DNA of 64,000 bases from the NCBI GenBank assembly GCA_023614405.1, contig CM042694.1, positions 115,380,685 through 115,444,684 on the forward strand. The letters are read 5' to 3'. A program made the position numbers and the translations under genes. The notes beneath the pieces were generated by a model, which did no database searches, was not told the DNA's origin, and worked only from the letters and a program-made list of their open reading frames with translations. Origin of the DNA: Avena insularis (taxonomy: Eukaryota > Streptophyta > Magnoliopsida > Poales > Poaceae). Positions 45,409 to 57,900 of the stretch are shown here, piece by piece (the first letter of the stretch is position 1; each line of letters begins with the position of its first letter).

Positions 45409-46256
45409 TCAACGGTACTACAAAGAGGCCTGAAACTAATAAAAATTATAAATAGGTCAAAAGACCCCCTAGCGACGACTACAAACACTAGCACGAGCGG
45501 AAGGCGGGCCGTCATTCTCGCCCCTCCAACACCGGAGGCAGGCAAAGCTTGTCTTAATAGAGCTTGTTGTAGTAGACAGACGGAAAGTCGTCGTACTAAG
45601 TCCCCAAAGGACCAGCACACTAGAGCAACAACCATCCCACCAATGATGGCATTCGTATATTGGAAGAGAGTTTCCTGAAAACACACCAACGAACACGAAA
45701 AACGAACGCAACCCGGAAGATCTGCCGGACACACGACTCCATGCGCCCTCCGTCGGTGCTACATGCAACATCGGAGCGAGGATAGGACGGGGAGGACCTT
45801 ATACTGACTTTAGGATGTGTTTGTCGCTTGACAATCCCGAAAAACACATGAAAAACAGTCTAACCAACAAACATAAATCTCCTGCCGGCAAGAGCCATGA
45901 TCTGCCACACCTCCAACGCCTCAAGCCAAGCAGAGACGGAGCGGACCAGTAGCATCACCGGCGAGGGAACAGAACTCTAGAAGGGGTTTTCTCAGCTGCC
46001 GCCGCCGCCTCCTTTACTGATTGGACGAGCCAACTGCTGCATGTCCCAGGGTACGGGATGCACAGGAGTAGCTTTTAGATTATCTATTCTTGTATGTGTG
46101 TTCAAATGGAACTGTGGCTTTTAGATCATCCTTTGCATCAAGATGCACACAAAGACAATCCAAAAAACATGATTCCCAAGCAAAATCAAGTGGCCGGCCA
46201 TGACCAAAATTAGCTAGCCACTAAGCTCTCCTCGCTGAAAGGGGACATAGTTTATG
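45409..46256. other. Unassigned stretch, copy 2
   Basis: Counterpart of 9119-9956. Small indels near 45890-46010 change several of the overlapping frames seen in copy 1, which supports the view that none of them is a maintained gene. Confidence 0.35.
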
Positions 46257-46330
46257 CTCCCTCGGTCTCAAAATAAGTGACGTTACTTTGTCTAAACAAA
46301 ACTAAGTCACTTATTTTGGGACGGTAGGAG
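46257..46330. mobile_element. Stowaway-like MITE, copy 2
   Basis: CTCCCTCGGTCTCAAAATAA and inverted TTATTTTGGGACGGTAGGAG ends, followed by TA. This copy shows the ends more clearly than 9957-10026. Confidence 0.8.
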
Positions 46331-46890
46331 TATATTCACTACGCACAAGTTTTTATCGGACCATTCATGACAAAATTTAGATCTATCGCGGCCCTGCATT
46401 TATCATCTAGACAATACATGCAGTGACAATAACACCACGTAGCACGCACCAAAGAATAATCCTACAGTAGTTTTCAAAGGAAGGTCAAGCTTCCAACTAT
46501 GACGAGTAGCTGAGAGGATTGAGATAGAAGTGTTATTGCCTAGCTATATTTAATTTATTTTTGCAGTCAATACTCTACGTAAAATTTCTGCCATATTTTT
46601 TTTATAGTAGAGTAATTTTACATTTTACCCCCTAGTTTGACATTAGTGACCAACCCAACTAAGCACTAATTTGACCCGCTTACCCCATTTATCAGAAATT
46701 TTTCTCCTCGAAAGAGGCTTTCGCCCCGCTATATTAATATAACAACCAACCAATATAATTATGATATCATAGTTGGGGCCAAAAAGACAAATATTGCCCA
46801 AAAGAAAACAACGAGAAATCAATGCCAACACCTGCGGTTTGACAAAGGAAACGAAATGACTCGCCACCGAAGCGCCCACCGAAGAATTTC
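46331..46890. other. Non-coding flank of CACTA, copy 2
   Basis: Counterpart of 10027-10579. Nothing was recognised. Confidence 0.3.
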
Positions 46891-47330
46891 CACCGCTTGT
46901 AGAAAAAGGCCCAGTGGCGGCATTCAGAAAGGGGGTTCGTGGCGTTGAACTCGCATGCCACTAACCTCGCGCCACTAACCTCGTGCCATTTGTAGGTCCT
47001 AGTGGTGTCGTCTCCGCCGAACGCCACCAGTAGAAACCATAGTAGTGGCCTTCATGCTCAACGCCACGACTATGAAACTACAAGTGGTGTTCGGTCTCTA
47101 CCAGCGGCGTTCGACATACACGCTTTTACTATCGGCATAATTGTGGCATTCACGCTGAGCGCCAGCAGTGCTGAAATACTTAATTACAATATCTCAGTCA
47201 ATGGAGCTAGTTAATTCAGCTCATTCATTACACAATGAAAATTGTCTTACATGAGAACTAATTGGATCAACTAATGCATGGCGACATAGAAGATGGTTTC
47301 AACTACTTAAGATGAACATAGAAGATGCTA

Positions 47331-47621
47331 TCACATAACATAGAAGATGAACAAGTACACAATAACGATAGATTGGACAAGAATTATGTAGTTCTTGAAA
47401 CTAGTAGACCCGGCCATTTGCTTTTCAACTTCATAGTTGCTTCTCTTTTCTTCCGGCTTAAGGGAGTTGAAGTACTCCTCTTCCGCCATCTCTTTTGTCA
47501 GAAACCCGTTAAAGGAGTTGTTGGGATAGCCTACAACTTGTTTACTATATTCACCCCATGAATTGTAGACTCCCGGAACCTCTGCTCGACATACCGCATA
47601 CCATATTTTCTTGGCCATCAT
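47331..47621 (-). CDS. RNase H1 N-terminal (viroplasmin-type) ORF, copy 2
   Basis: The 96-codon product is identical to that at 11018-11308, with WYAVCRAEVPGVYNSW and GYPNNSFNGF as domain markers. Because the duplication is recent, identity alone does not show selection. It lies about 1.2 kb downstream of the transposase frame on the same strand. Confidence 0.6.
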   Translation of the reverse strand: MMAKKIWYAVCRAEVPGVYNSWGEYSKQVVGYPNNSFNGFLTKEMAEEEYFNSLKPEEKRSNYEVEKQMAGSTSFKNYIILVQSIVIVYLFIFYVM

Positions 47622-48808
47622 CGATCTAAATATAAAGTTTCATAGAAAATTTATGTAAGAGTATAGAGAATACATATATATACGTCACACCTACAATAAA
47701 AGGAGGTACACTTCACATGCAAAAAACTGGCAGCGCTGCCACTTTTTGGTCACCGGAATCCCGCTGACGTTGGGTGGAGTGACAGCGAACTCACCAACAT
47801 GGGCGTCGTGGAGGTGGAGGCATCGGTGAGGTGGCGGTGTGGGGGCGTCGGAGAGGCCACAGAGGCATCGTGGAGGTGGGGATGCATTGGTGATGTGGCT
47901 CCATGGCCGGGCGCTGGACGGACAGGAAGGTGGAGGCGCGAAACCGGCATCGGGGGAGATGGCAGGAGCGGACAGGGTCGGAGAGGTGGACGCATGGGCG
48001 ACGCGGATGGTGGAGGCACTGAATAGGCGTCAGGGGAGATGGTGGGACCGCCCGGTCAGCGCGGACAGGTTGGGGAGGTGGCGGCGCGGACGGGGTCAGC
48101 GAGATGGAGCGGAGGTGCCGGCGGACGTGTCAGCGAGGTGGGGGGGGGGATGGATCGATCTGGATCCACAATGTTTATATCATATCCACTTTGCTGTGGT
48201 AGAGGACTTCGTATAATAAAGGTGTCGGTACTATGACTTTAGTAGTGGCGTTTGTACTGAGTTGAACGCCTCATGAAATCATCTTTAGGATTTTATACTA
48301 CATTAAACGCCTCTAGTGGTTTTAGTAGTGGCGTTCTGCTCCGCGTGACGCCACTAGTATGTATGATCTATATTTTATGCAGGCTTTCAAGTAACTAGCA
48401 TCTTATTAAAATGATAGTACAAAAGGCATCTTAATATGTTTGTTCATCTCGCGATTTCATCATGATAGTACAAAATATGATTTCATGAGTGTTGTGTGTA
48501 CTACAAAAGGGGGCACATACATCTTAATTGGTTCGTTCATCGATCTCGCGATAGTAAACTACAAAAGGCGGCATGAGTCTCATCTCGACTATATATATAA
48601 ATATAATAGATCATCATCATCTCGCTCAATGTTTGACTATCTTATCAGTAGTTTTCCTCTTCTTGGCAGGGATCGTTGCATATCTTAGTTTCATAGTGTG
48701 ACTCTCTCTTTTGAATGGAAGATCATCAGCTGTGGTTGGTGTAGGTAAGGTAGTTCTGATCCTTCCGCTAACATATGGTTGACCATTATCTATATTTTCT
48801 TCTTCTTA

Positions 48809-51800
48809 CTATGTGTGGCCATATTGATCAAAGTCTTCATCTGCGGCAACTCCATCCATTCCAACAATTTTCCTTTTGCCTCTTCTCACGATAACACGAC
48901 TTGGTCTTATCGGATAGGTTACAAAGAAGCATTGATCCATGTCTTCAGAAAATACCCAAAGTTCATTTTGGGAGGTGAGTTTTTGTGTCGATGGAGGTAT
49001 GACCACGGAAGTGAAATAATTCATCTTTGACATCCTTTCCCATCTAACATGGAACATTGTTGTCTTATATAATCCTGAGTAATTTAGGTCCCAAATCTCT
49101 TCTATCCCGCCATAGAATCTTGTCTTACCAGTACCTTTCTCGTTCATAGACATAATTGTCACCCCCGAGTTCTGGTAATGACTAGTTTTGTCTTTGTTCG
49201 CTGTATAGAATGTGTACCCATTGATGTTGTATGCTTGATAGGTTGCGAGGTTGCATGCGGGGCCATTTGCTAAGGAAACTATGAGCTTTGCATTTTGAAT
49301 ACCTGGTGACAATGGTTCATTCGTAAGCTTCTCTTTGAACCAAGCTATGAACTTGGCGTTGTTCTCTCTAGTGACTTGGTCATCGTTGATCTTCTTCTTC
49401 TTAGTAGTTGGATTGAACGCACTCTTGATTAACATTTTGTGGTGATTCAACCAAGGACCGATAAAGCTTAAGTGTTGTAGCACAACTAGGTGTGCTCTAT
49501 CGATATCTTTACGTCGACTAGGTTTATCAATGTCCACATGCAATTCCCTCATCAAAGTGGAATAACCTACTCCTGGAAGCCTCCCAAACTTCTTATTAAC
49601 GGGCAGACCAAGAGATGTGTCGACTTTCATATAATTATTGCAGAATGATACACACTCCTTGGTCAGATATCCCTGGACGATGCTTCCATCTAGATGGGCC
49701 TTGTTACGGACGAAATGATTGACGTGCCCATTCATCCTTTTGAATGGCATCACTGAGAGCAAGAATAGCGGGCCCAAGTCTTTGATCTGATCGACAATAT
49801 GGAGCAAGAGATGCAACATAACATCAAAGAATACTGGAGGAAAGTAGATCTCAAACTCACAAAGTACGGCAATGATCTCTTCCCTTAGCCTTTCGAGACG
49901 CTTCAGGATGATCGACTTTCTCGAGATGACATGGAAATATTATAGAAGTCAAGCAGTATTTCACGAACAAGATTGTCCATTACCCCTCTAAGTGCAATTG
50001 GAAATAACTGTGTCAGCATCACGTGACCGTCATGAGACTTCATCCCGCTGAACATTTGTTTATTGATATTTAAACATCTTTTAATGAGCCCACCGTAACC
50101 GAATCTAACTTTGATACCAACAAGGCAGCTGAAGACTTGTATAAGCTCATTCAGAATTAAAGTGAAGCAAGTTTCGGTGCTAACTTTTTTCTCTTAGCTG
50201 TGTTTTCCTTCTCACAACCTCCGTGAAGGTCTGTCCTTATACTCAACCAGATCAAATCTCTCCCTGCCTTAGGTCCATCTTTTGTGTTGTCTGGCATGTT
50301 GAATAGTGTAGCAAGCAAAATCTCACACACATTCTTTGTGATATGCATGAGGTAGAGACAATGAGGCGTATCAAGCAACAGACAATATTCCAAGTCCTAG
50401 AAAACAGAACTCCTTTTCCATACTTCAAGCAGATCTCCCTTCCACTTCTCTCCTGGCTCCAAGGGCTTTGGCTTCTTTCCTGGCTCAGGGAAGGCATGCT
50501 CATTCAACATGTTCTTGATGTCGATTCCTTTTGACATTGTTGGCTTTGGCATTTGCTGCTCATTACCATCGAAAAGATGTCCATGCCTTCTCCACTCATC
50601 ATCTTGCGAAAGCCACATTCAAGCCCCAGTGTACACGGTGTTCCGAGATTCATCTGTTGGTAGCTGCAGATGAGGTGTTTGATCCATAGACTTAACACAC
50701 CCATTGTGTCCGTGGCACCGCTGACCAGAGACATACCCATAACTGAGATAGTCTTGCACAGTGGTGATCATCAGACCTCTCATTGGGAATTGTTTTTATA
50801 TGCTGGCATCCCAAGGTTCTATGATATGTTCATTGGTTGCCAAATGGATTTATTCCATCTGTACTCATACCTAATCTCAGGTTCCTTGCATCACCCACAA
50901 AATCTGGGAAAACAAGGTCGAGTAATTTCCATTTGTTACCCTCTGCAGGGTGTGTTAGCACTTCATGCATTGCCTCTATCCTTGTGACAACGCATGATCT
51001 TTGCTTCCTTTGGGTCTGCAAAATACCGCTCGATACATGGAATGAGCGAGAATTACCAGACAACCTTATGAGGAGCTTTTCTTCTTAGTTTCTATCAGGA
51101 TGTCGTACTGCTGGACACTCTTCCAAGTTTGCATACTCATTCCGATAAGCGATCTGTCGTCTGAGCACACGTAGTATTTGTAGACCGGCAAATCAAGAGG
51201 GCAGATGGTTTTATTGGCCTCATCTATACTCGTAGGCAATGTGTTTCCATCGAGAAGCAACTCATGTAGGTAATGTAGTTGCTTATCAAAGAATGTGTCG
51301 TTGCATTTGTATTTTTCCTTCAGATCCATAATATTTAGCGTGGCGTCTAAACGAGTGTGCTCTGGATTACAACCGGCATACAATGGAGTTTTTGCATCTT
51401 TCTCCAGTTTTTCCGCCTTTGCTATCTCTTTAGATGCAGCCCATTACGTATTGGTTTTCTTTCGAAACAACTCTTTATAATGAGGGTTGCCTACCATGCC
51501 AGCCAAAGATGACTCTTGGGTGCCTTGCACCTCATCTTATTCGTGCTCTTACTCTTCATGATCATCTTCTGACATGTCCTCATCAATATCATCTTCATAC
51601 CCTCCTCCAATCCCTCTCTCTTCCGGGTGTTCCTCCTCGAAATCAGCAACCTCGTCCTCATCCTCCTTTTCATGTTCCTCGTTGTGAAGTGTCCAACGCG
51701 TGTAACCAGGCATGAAATTATTTGTAATCAAGTGCATCAAAATAGTTCCATTGAATGGTTCGTACATAACATTATTCTTGCATTTTTCACATGGACATCT

Positions 51801-51842
51801 TATTTTCCTGGCACACTTTTTTTTACATATGCGCCTTGGCAA
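48809..51842 (-). pseudogene. CACTA transposase, copy 2
   Basis: The N-terminal transposase-associated segment is clear here at 51842-51549 (PRRICKKKCARKIRCPCEKC, then FNGTILMHLITNNFMPGYTR and an acidic run). TNP2 pieces follow at 51383-51066 and 50740-50157, then the 336-codon DUF4218/DUF4216 frame at 49819-48809. Differences from copy 1 in that frame are few (for example Glu to Lys in MPFKRMNGH, Asn to Lys in SGLYKTT), and the frame is kept open. The TNP2 region is frame-broken in both copies, so the element is probably dead. Confidence 0.88.
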
Positions 51843-52290
51843 ATGAGAAGAAGCCTTGTGGGCTTCGATCCATTTGAAAGTCGATGCCTACAAGATATAA
51901 GAAAATTTATTAGAACATTTCGGCATGACATGGTTTTGCCCTGCGTGGGCTTCCGCCGACGGCTGTGGGGAGAAGGTGGGGAGGGGGAGAGGAGCGACAG
52001 CGCGACCGATCGTGAGACAAGGGGATGTTTTTTGCTATGACTCACTTTTAATTCAATTTTTTCACATAAATATCGGTTAACCCGTTTGGTATGCCGCAAG
52101 TTGCAAATTTGGTATTGTCGGGTACTCTCCGTCTAGACCGACCTCTTGTCAAGGTGATGGACTTCCCTTCTACACTACTTTTCTGCTTAACACATGTTTG
52201 TCTTTTGTGATACCCCTGCACTACTTTCTATGTAGCATTTGCTACCATCCCCTGTTGTCACCTACCATCATGGATGACAGGGCCTTCTCC

Positions 52291-52295
52291 CTACA
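52291..52295. repeat. Target-site duplication CTACA, left of copia
   Basis: Pairs with CTATA at 60629-60633, one C-to-T difference. Five bases is the normal length for Ty1/copia integration. Confidence 0.8.
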
Positions 52296-53934
52296 TGAAG
52301 GAAATATGCCCTAAGAGGCAATAATAAAATTGTTATTATATATTCCTTGTATATGATAGATGTTTATTTTATATGCTATAATTGTATTGATAGGAAACAT
52401 CAATACATGTGTGTTTAATAAACAAAAAGGGTTCCTAGTCATGCCTCTCTTATAGACTAGCCTGTTGATTAACAAGATGATCAAGGTTTCCTGATTATGA
52501 ACATTGGATGTTGTTAATAACAAGGTCACACCATTGGTGGAATGATGTGATGAACATCCGAAGTATAGCATTACGATCAAGTCATTGTGTTTATATTGCT
52601 ATAACATCATAGAAGTAATCTTTATCCTTAGACCATGAGATCATGTTAATTGCTAACACCGGAAGAGTATCTTGATAACATCAAACGTCACACCGTAACA
52701 GGGTGACTATAAAGATGGGTTCAGTGCTACGAAGGTGTTATGTTGAGGCTCATGGATCAAGAGTGGAATTTGTCAATCTAGATGACGGATAGATATACTC
52801 TGGGCCCTCTTGGTGATATCACATTAGGATAGCTTGCAAGCAAGTGATGTGATCACTAGAATGTTATATCACGGGAACGAGAAAAGAGTGCATGTCGATG
52901 CGAGATCAAACTAGGTATGGAGATACCGATGATCGAATCTCGGACATGTAATATATCGAGACAAAGGGATTTAGTTACAAGCATTAAAGGTTCTCACGAT
53001 CACGAGTCATCGTTGAATGTGTAGAAGTCGATCACGGATCTCCGTGTCCCGCTGATTATTGATTAGAGAAGGGTCTCGATCATGTCTGCATTATTCGCGA
53101 ACCGTAGGGTGGCACACTTAAGAGTCAACGGACACCATTTTGGAGCACATATGTTTCAGACGAAAGAATTGCAAAGCGCAGGAATTGTTTTAATAGAAAC
53201 CGGAAATTGTTTCGGGTGAAATTGCAGAAGGTGGTTCTGCATGTGATATTGAAATATTGCAAGGGGCTATATGTGAATGTTTATTAATTAAAGTAATTAA
53301 CAAAATTCTGAATAAATTTAATAAAAGAGTTTTTATTAAATGAGAGAGCATTAAATTTGGAGAAACTTAATGCATTTAAAGTGGAGACTTTAAAAGGGAA
53401 TGTGAAGAGGCATTTTAATGTGGAGGAGTTACCACCACATGAATGGGGGAGGTGAGGTCACCCCCATGCGCCATGGAGAGAGGGGGCACCTCCCCTCCTC
53501 CTATAAAAGGCCACCCATTCCCTCCTTCATCCTCACACCTCCTTGTGAAGGATCTCTCTCCCCCTCTAGAATTATTCCCCCATGGTCTCGGATTAGCGAG
53601 ATACATGTTTCCGGTGGAATTTCGTCTGGAAGGAGTTGTTGCTTCCGCTGGATCGCTGGAGTGAGGAGTTGGAGGTTGTCCGGTGGCTTGAACGTGTGTG
53701 CGAGTGCGGATGCGCTGCTGAGTTGCGGCGCTCGGACTTCCTCACGATCTTGAGATCGGCAAGTGTACGAATACATCAACCACGAGTTCCTACTCGTTAA
53801 CAAAGCTCGTTGTCTTCGAGGGTAAGTTCTCTATGGATGTATGTCCACCCGTTTGCTTTGTACCTAGTAGATAGATCTTGGCGTGTAGTTCACACCGTAG
53901 GATTTTTTTTGTTTTCTATGCTGCGGACCCAACA
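52296..53934 (+). repeat. Copia 5' LTR, copy 2
   Basis: TGAAGGAAATATGCCCTAAG to CTGCGGACCCAACA. TATAAAAGG at 53502 marks the promoter. Near the start it carries several A or T bases where both the copy 1 LTR and the 3' LTR have G or C, so those transitions arose in this LTR. Confidence 0.93.
53502..53508 (+). promoter_or_regulatory. TATA box of copia 5' LTR
   Basis: TATAAAA within CCTCCTATAAAAGGCCACCC, matching the 3' LTR at 60195. It is lost in copy 1. Confidence 0.7.
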
Positions 53935-53935
53935 G

Positions 53936-53947
53936 TGGTATCACAGC
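53936..53947 (+). other. Primer-binding site, copy 2
   Basis: TGGTATCACAGC, one mismatch to the initiator tRNA-Met complement, one base after the LTR end. Confidence 0.85.
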
Positions 53948-54987
53948 CTGATCTATGCATATGTGCTTTGCACGGGTAGTACACATATGTTTATATGTGG
54001 GCGATGATGATCATGTTATTGCATCTTCTATGTACTTTGGATATTGGTGACATAGTGGGATGAAGCGGCCCGGACCAACCTTACATGTCATCGTACATGA
54101 GACCGGTTCCACGACTGACATGCAAATTGTTTTGCATAAGTGGCTGGCGGGTGTCTGTCTCTCCTACTATAGTCAATATCTGATTTACAACGAGTTGCTA
54201 ATAACTTGGTTATCCTTGTTGTGGTTCATGTTCGTAGGTTAGACAGGTTCTATCTCCGAAAGCCCTAAGCCACGTAAAACTTGCAATTGATAAATTAGAG
54301 GCGTCTAGTTTAGATCGTTGCTGGGCTATTGTTTTGATATGGTATTGTTATAAGTAGATGTATAATAGATACTCTTACAACTCACTTAACGTGTAAGTTC
54401 CATAGACCTTGGCCTTACACACAAAGGAATGATAGAGATCATACCACGATGCAAATGATAGAGATCAAATGCATGGACCATATCACCTCACTTCACACAT
54501 TAGATGTTAGCATCTTATATTGCTAGTTTGGCGCGTTTGGTAGCATTATAAGATGATCCCTCATTTAGATATCAAGATAAAATGTGTTCTTCCTTAAGTA
54601 TGCACCGTTTTGTGGATCGTGTTTTGAGGCATCACGTGATGATGGTGTTTTCAACTCTCGCTTTCATACAACGGTGTAAGACAGTTTACACGCAAATACT
54701 AAGGTTCTTACTTGTGAGCCTAGCATGTATGAGACATGGCCTCGGAACACGGACTGAAAGGTTAAGCATGAGTCATATAGTTGATATGATGCCCATACAG
54801 ATGCTCGCCTTTGAAGCTACACCGACTCACGTGATGATCGGACTTGGTGTAGTGGATTTGGTTCATGTAATCACCAAAAGGACACGAGGGATGTCGTTTT
54901 TGAGTGGGAGTTCATTAGTAATTTGGATTAGGTGAACTCAATCTATCATAAACTTAGTCTAAATATACTTTACAAATTCTGTTGTAG
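53948..54987 (+). other. Copia untranslated leader, copy 2
   Basis: Counterpart of 17598-18644. No convincing frame. Two short frames near 54060 and 54582 are not conserved in any recognised family. Confidence 0.6.
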
Positions 54988-57900
54988 ATGGCACCACCTG
55001 CTTTTAATTTCAATGTGTTAATAGAGAAAGAGAAACTTGCTACGAATGGTAGCAACTTCAATAACTCGGCTATGAATTTGAGGATTCTCCTCACTGCTGC
55101 ACAAAAGCAATATGTGCTAGATGCGCCGCTAGGCCCCCCACCAGCTCCTGATGCCCCTGACGAGGAAAAGAACGTCTATATAACTCGTCGGAGGACCACA
55201 ACTTAGTTCATTGCGGCATCTTGTATGGGCTAGAGCGAACTTGAAAGCGTTTGAAAATGGCAATGCCTTTGATACCATGGGAGAATTGAAAATGATTTTC
55301 GATACCCATGCTGCCGTGAGAGTTATAATGCTGAGAAAAGTTCTTTAGCTGCATGATGGAGGAAAATAGCTCCGTTAGTGAGCACGTACTCAAAATGTCT
55401 GATGCGCCCGATAAGCTTGTGTCCTTGGGAATAACGATTCCCATTGACTTAGGCTTACATTGTGTTCTCCAATCTCTGCCACCTAGCTACAAGATCTTCG
55501 TGATGAACTATAATATGCAGGGCATGAAGAAGTCTCTTCCCGAGCTTATGTCAGTGCTTAAGACTGCAGAAGTGGAGATTAGGAAAGAACATCAAGTGTT
55601 GATGATCAATAGGACCACCGGTTTCAAGAAGGACAAGAAAGGCAAGCACAAGGGAAATAAGGGTGGCAAGTCTGTTGCCACGCCTGAAAAGAAACCCCGA
55701 GATGGCCCTAAGTCTGACACCGAGTGCTACTATTGCAAGGGGTAGCCATTGGGCATAAGCTGCCCCAAGTATTTGGCGGACAAGAAGTCCGGCAAGGCAA
55801 ACAAAGGTATATGTGATATACATGTTATTGATGTGTACTTGACTAGTACTGCATGAGCTTTGGGTATTTGATACGGGATCGGTTGCTAATATATGTAACT
55901 CGGTTCAGGGGTTGCGGAACAAGCGACAACTAGCAAGGGATGAGGTCTCGATGCGGGTCAGCAATGGATCAAGAGTTGATGTGATCGCCGTCGGAACGCT
56001 GCCTCTCCATATGCCATCGGGATTAGTTATAAACCTAAATAATTGTTATTTGGTGCCTGCACTGAGCATGAACATTGTATCCAGATCGTGTTTGATGCAA
56101 AGTGGTTATTCATTTAAGTCTGAAAACAATGGTTGTTCGATTTATATGAATAATATCTTTTATGGTCATGCACCTATGTTGAATGGTTTATTTCTGTTGG
56201 ATGTCGATAGTAGTATTACGCATATTCATAATATTGATGCTAAAAGGATTAAACTTGATAATGATATATCTACATATATGTGGCACTGCTGTCTAGGTCA
56301 TATTGGCGTTAAACGCATGAAGAAACTCCATTCTGATGGACTTTTGGAATCACTTGATTTTGAATCATTTGATACATGTGAGCCATGCCTTATGGGCAAG
56401 ATGACTAGAACACCGTTTTCCAGTTCAATGGAACGGGCGACAGATTTATTGGAAATCATACATACTGATATGTGTGGACCAATGAGTGTGTCGACGCGAG
56501 GTGGATATCGTTATTTTGTTACTTTCACGGATGATTTGAGTAGATATGGGTATATCTATTTGATGAAACACAAGTCTGAAACTTTTGAAAAGTTCAAAGA
56601 ATTTCAGAATGAAGTGGAAAATCATCGTAATAGAAAGATCAAATTTCTGCGGTCCGACCGTGGAGGAGAGTATCTTAGTTACGAGTTTAGCACACATATG
56701 AAAGACTGTGGAATAGTTTCACAACTCACGCTGCGAACACCACAACTTAATGGTGTGTCGAGCGTCGTGTCGTACTTTATTGGATATGGTTCGATCTATG
56801 ATGTCTACGATTGACTTGCCACTATCATTTTGGGGTTATGCACTGGAAACCGCTACATTCACTTTAAATAGGGCACCATCTAAATCCGTTGAAAAGACAC
56901 CGTATGAATTATGGTTTGGAAACAAACCTAAGCTGTCATTTCTTAAAGTTTGGGGATGCGATGTTTATGTGAAGAAACTTCAACCGGATAAACTCGAACC
57001 CAAAGCGGAAAATGCGTCTTCATAGGATACCCTAAGGAAACGATTGGGTATACCTTCTATCACAGATCCGAGGGCAAGGTCTTTGTTGCCAGGAATGGAT
57101 CCTTTCTTGAGAAGGAGTTTCTCGCGAAAGGTGTGAGTAGTCGGAAGGTAGAACTCGAAGAGGTTATTGAACCTTCTCTTCATGGAATGGCGAGTGGCGC
57201 AGCACCGGAAGTTGTTTCGGAGTTGACTTCACCTAATGAAGAGAGAGCTAATGATATTGATCATGAAACTCCGAAAGAGGACACTACCGAACCTCGCAGG
57301 TCAAGCAGGACACGTGCAGCTCTGAACATCACGGCAATCCTGTTATGAATTTAATGATTGATGAAATTGATGACACTTCGAAATATGAAGAAGCGATGAT
57401 GAGTCCGGATTCCAACAAATGGCTAGAAGCCATGAAATCCGAGATGGAATCCATGTACGAGAACCAAGTTTGGAACTTGGTGGACTTACCTCATGACCGA
57501 AAGGGCGTTGAGAATAAATGGATTTTAAAAAGAAAAACTGATCTTGATGGTAATGTGACCATCTATAAGGCTCGACTTATGCATAAAGGGGTTTCGATAA
57601 ATTCAAGGAGTTGAATACGATGAGACATTCTCTCCCGTAGCGATGCTTAAGTCGGTTAGGATTATGTTAGCAATTGCTGCATATTTCGATTATGAAATAT
57701 GGCAGATGGATGTCAAAACTGCGTTCCTCAATGGTAATATTGAAGAAGAGTTGTATATGATACAACCTAAGGGTTTTGTCGATCCTAAGGATGCTAATAA
57801 GGTGTGCAAACTTCAGCAATCCATCTATAGACTGAAGCAAGCATCACGGAGTTGGAATCTCCGCTTTGATGAGGTGATCAAAGAGTTTGGATTTGTCCAA

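Larger units (their letters stand above)
46891..52295 (-). mobile_element. En/Spm (CACTA) transposon, copy 2, main part
   Basis: Counterpart of 10580-15962. The transposon is interrupted by the copia at 52296-60628, and its 5' outer part probably continues at 60629-61099. The proposed left terminus (CACCGCTTGTAGAAAAAGGC at 46891) and right terminus (CTAGTG at 61099) agree only weakly with each other, so the true ends are not settled. Confidence 0.78.
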
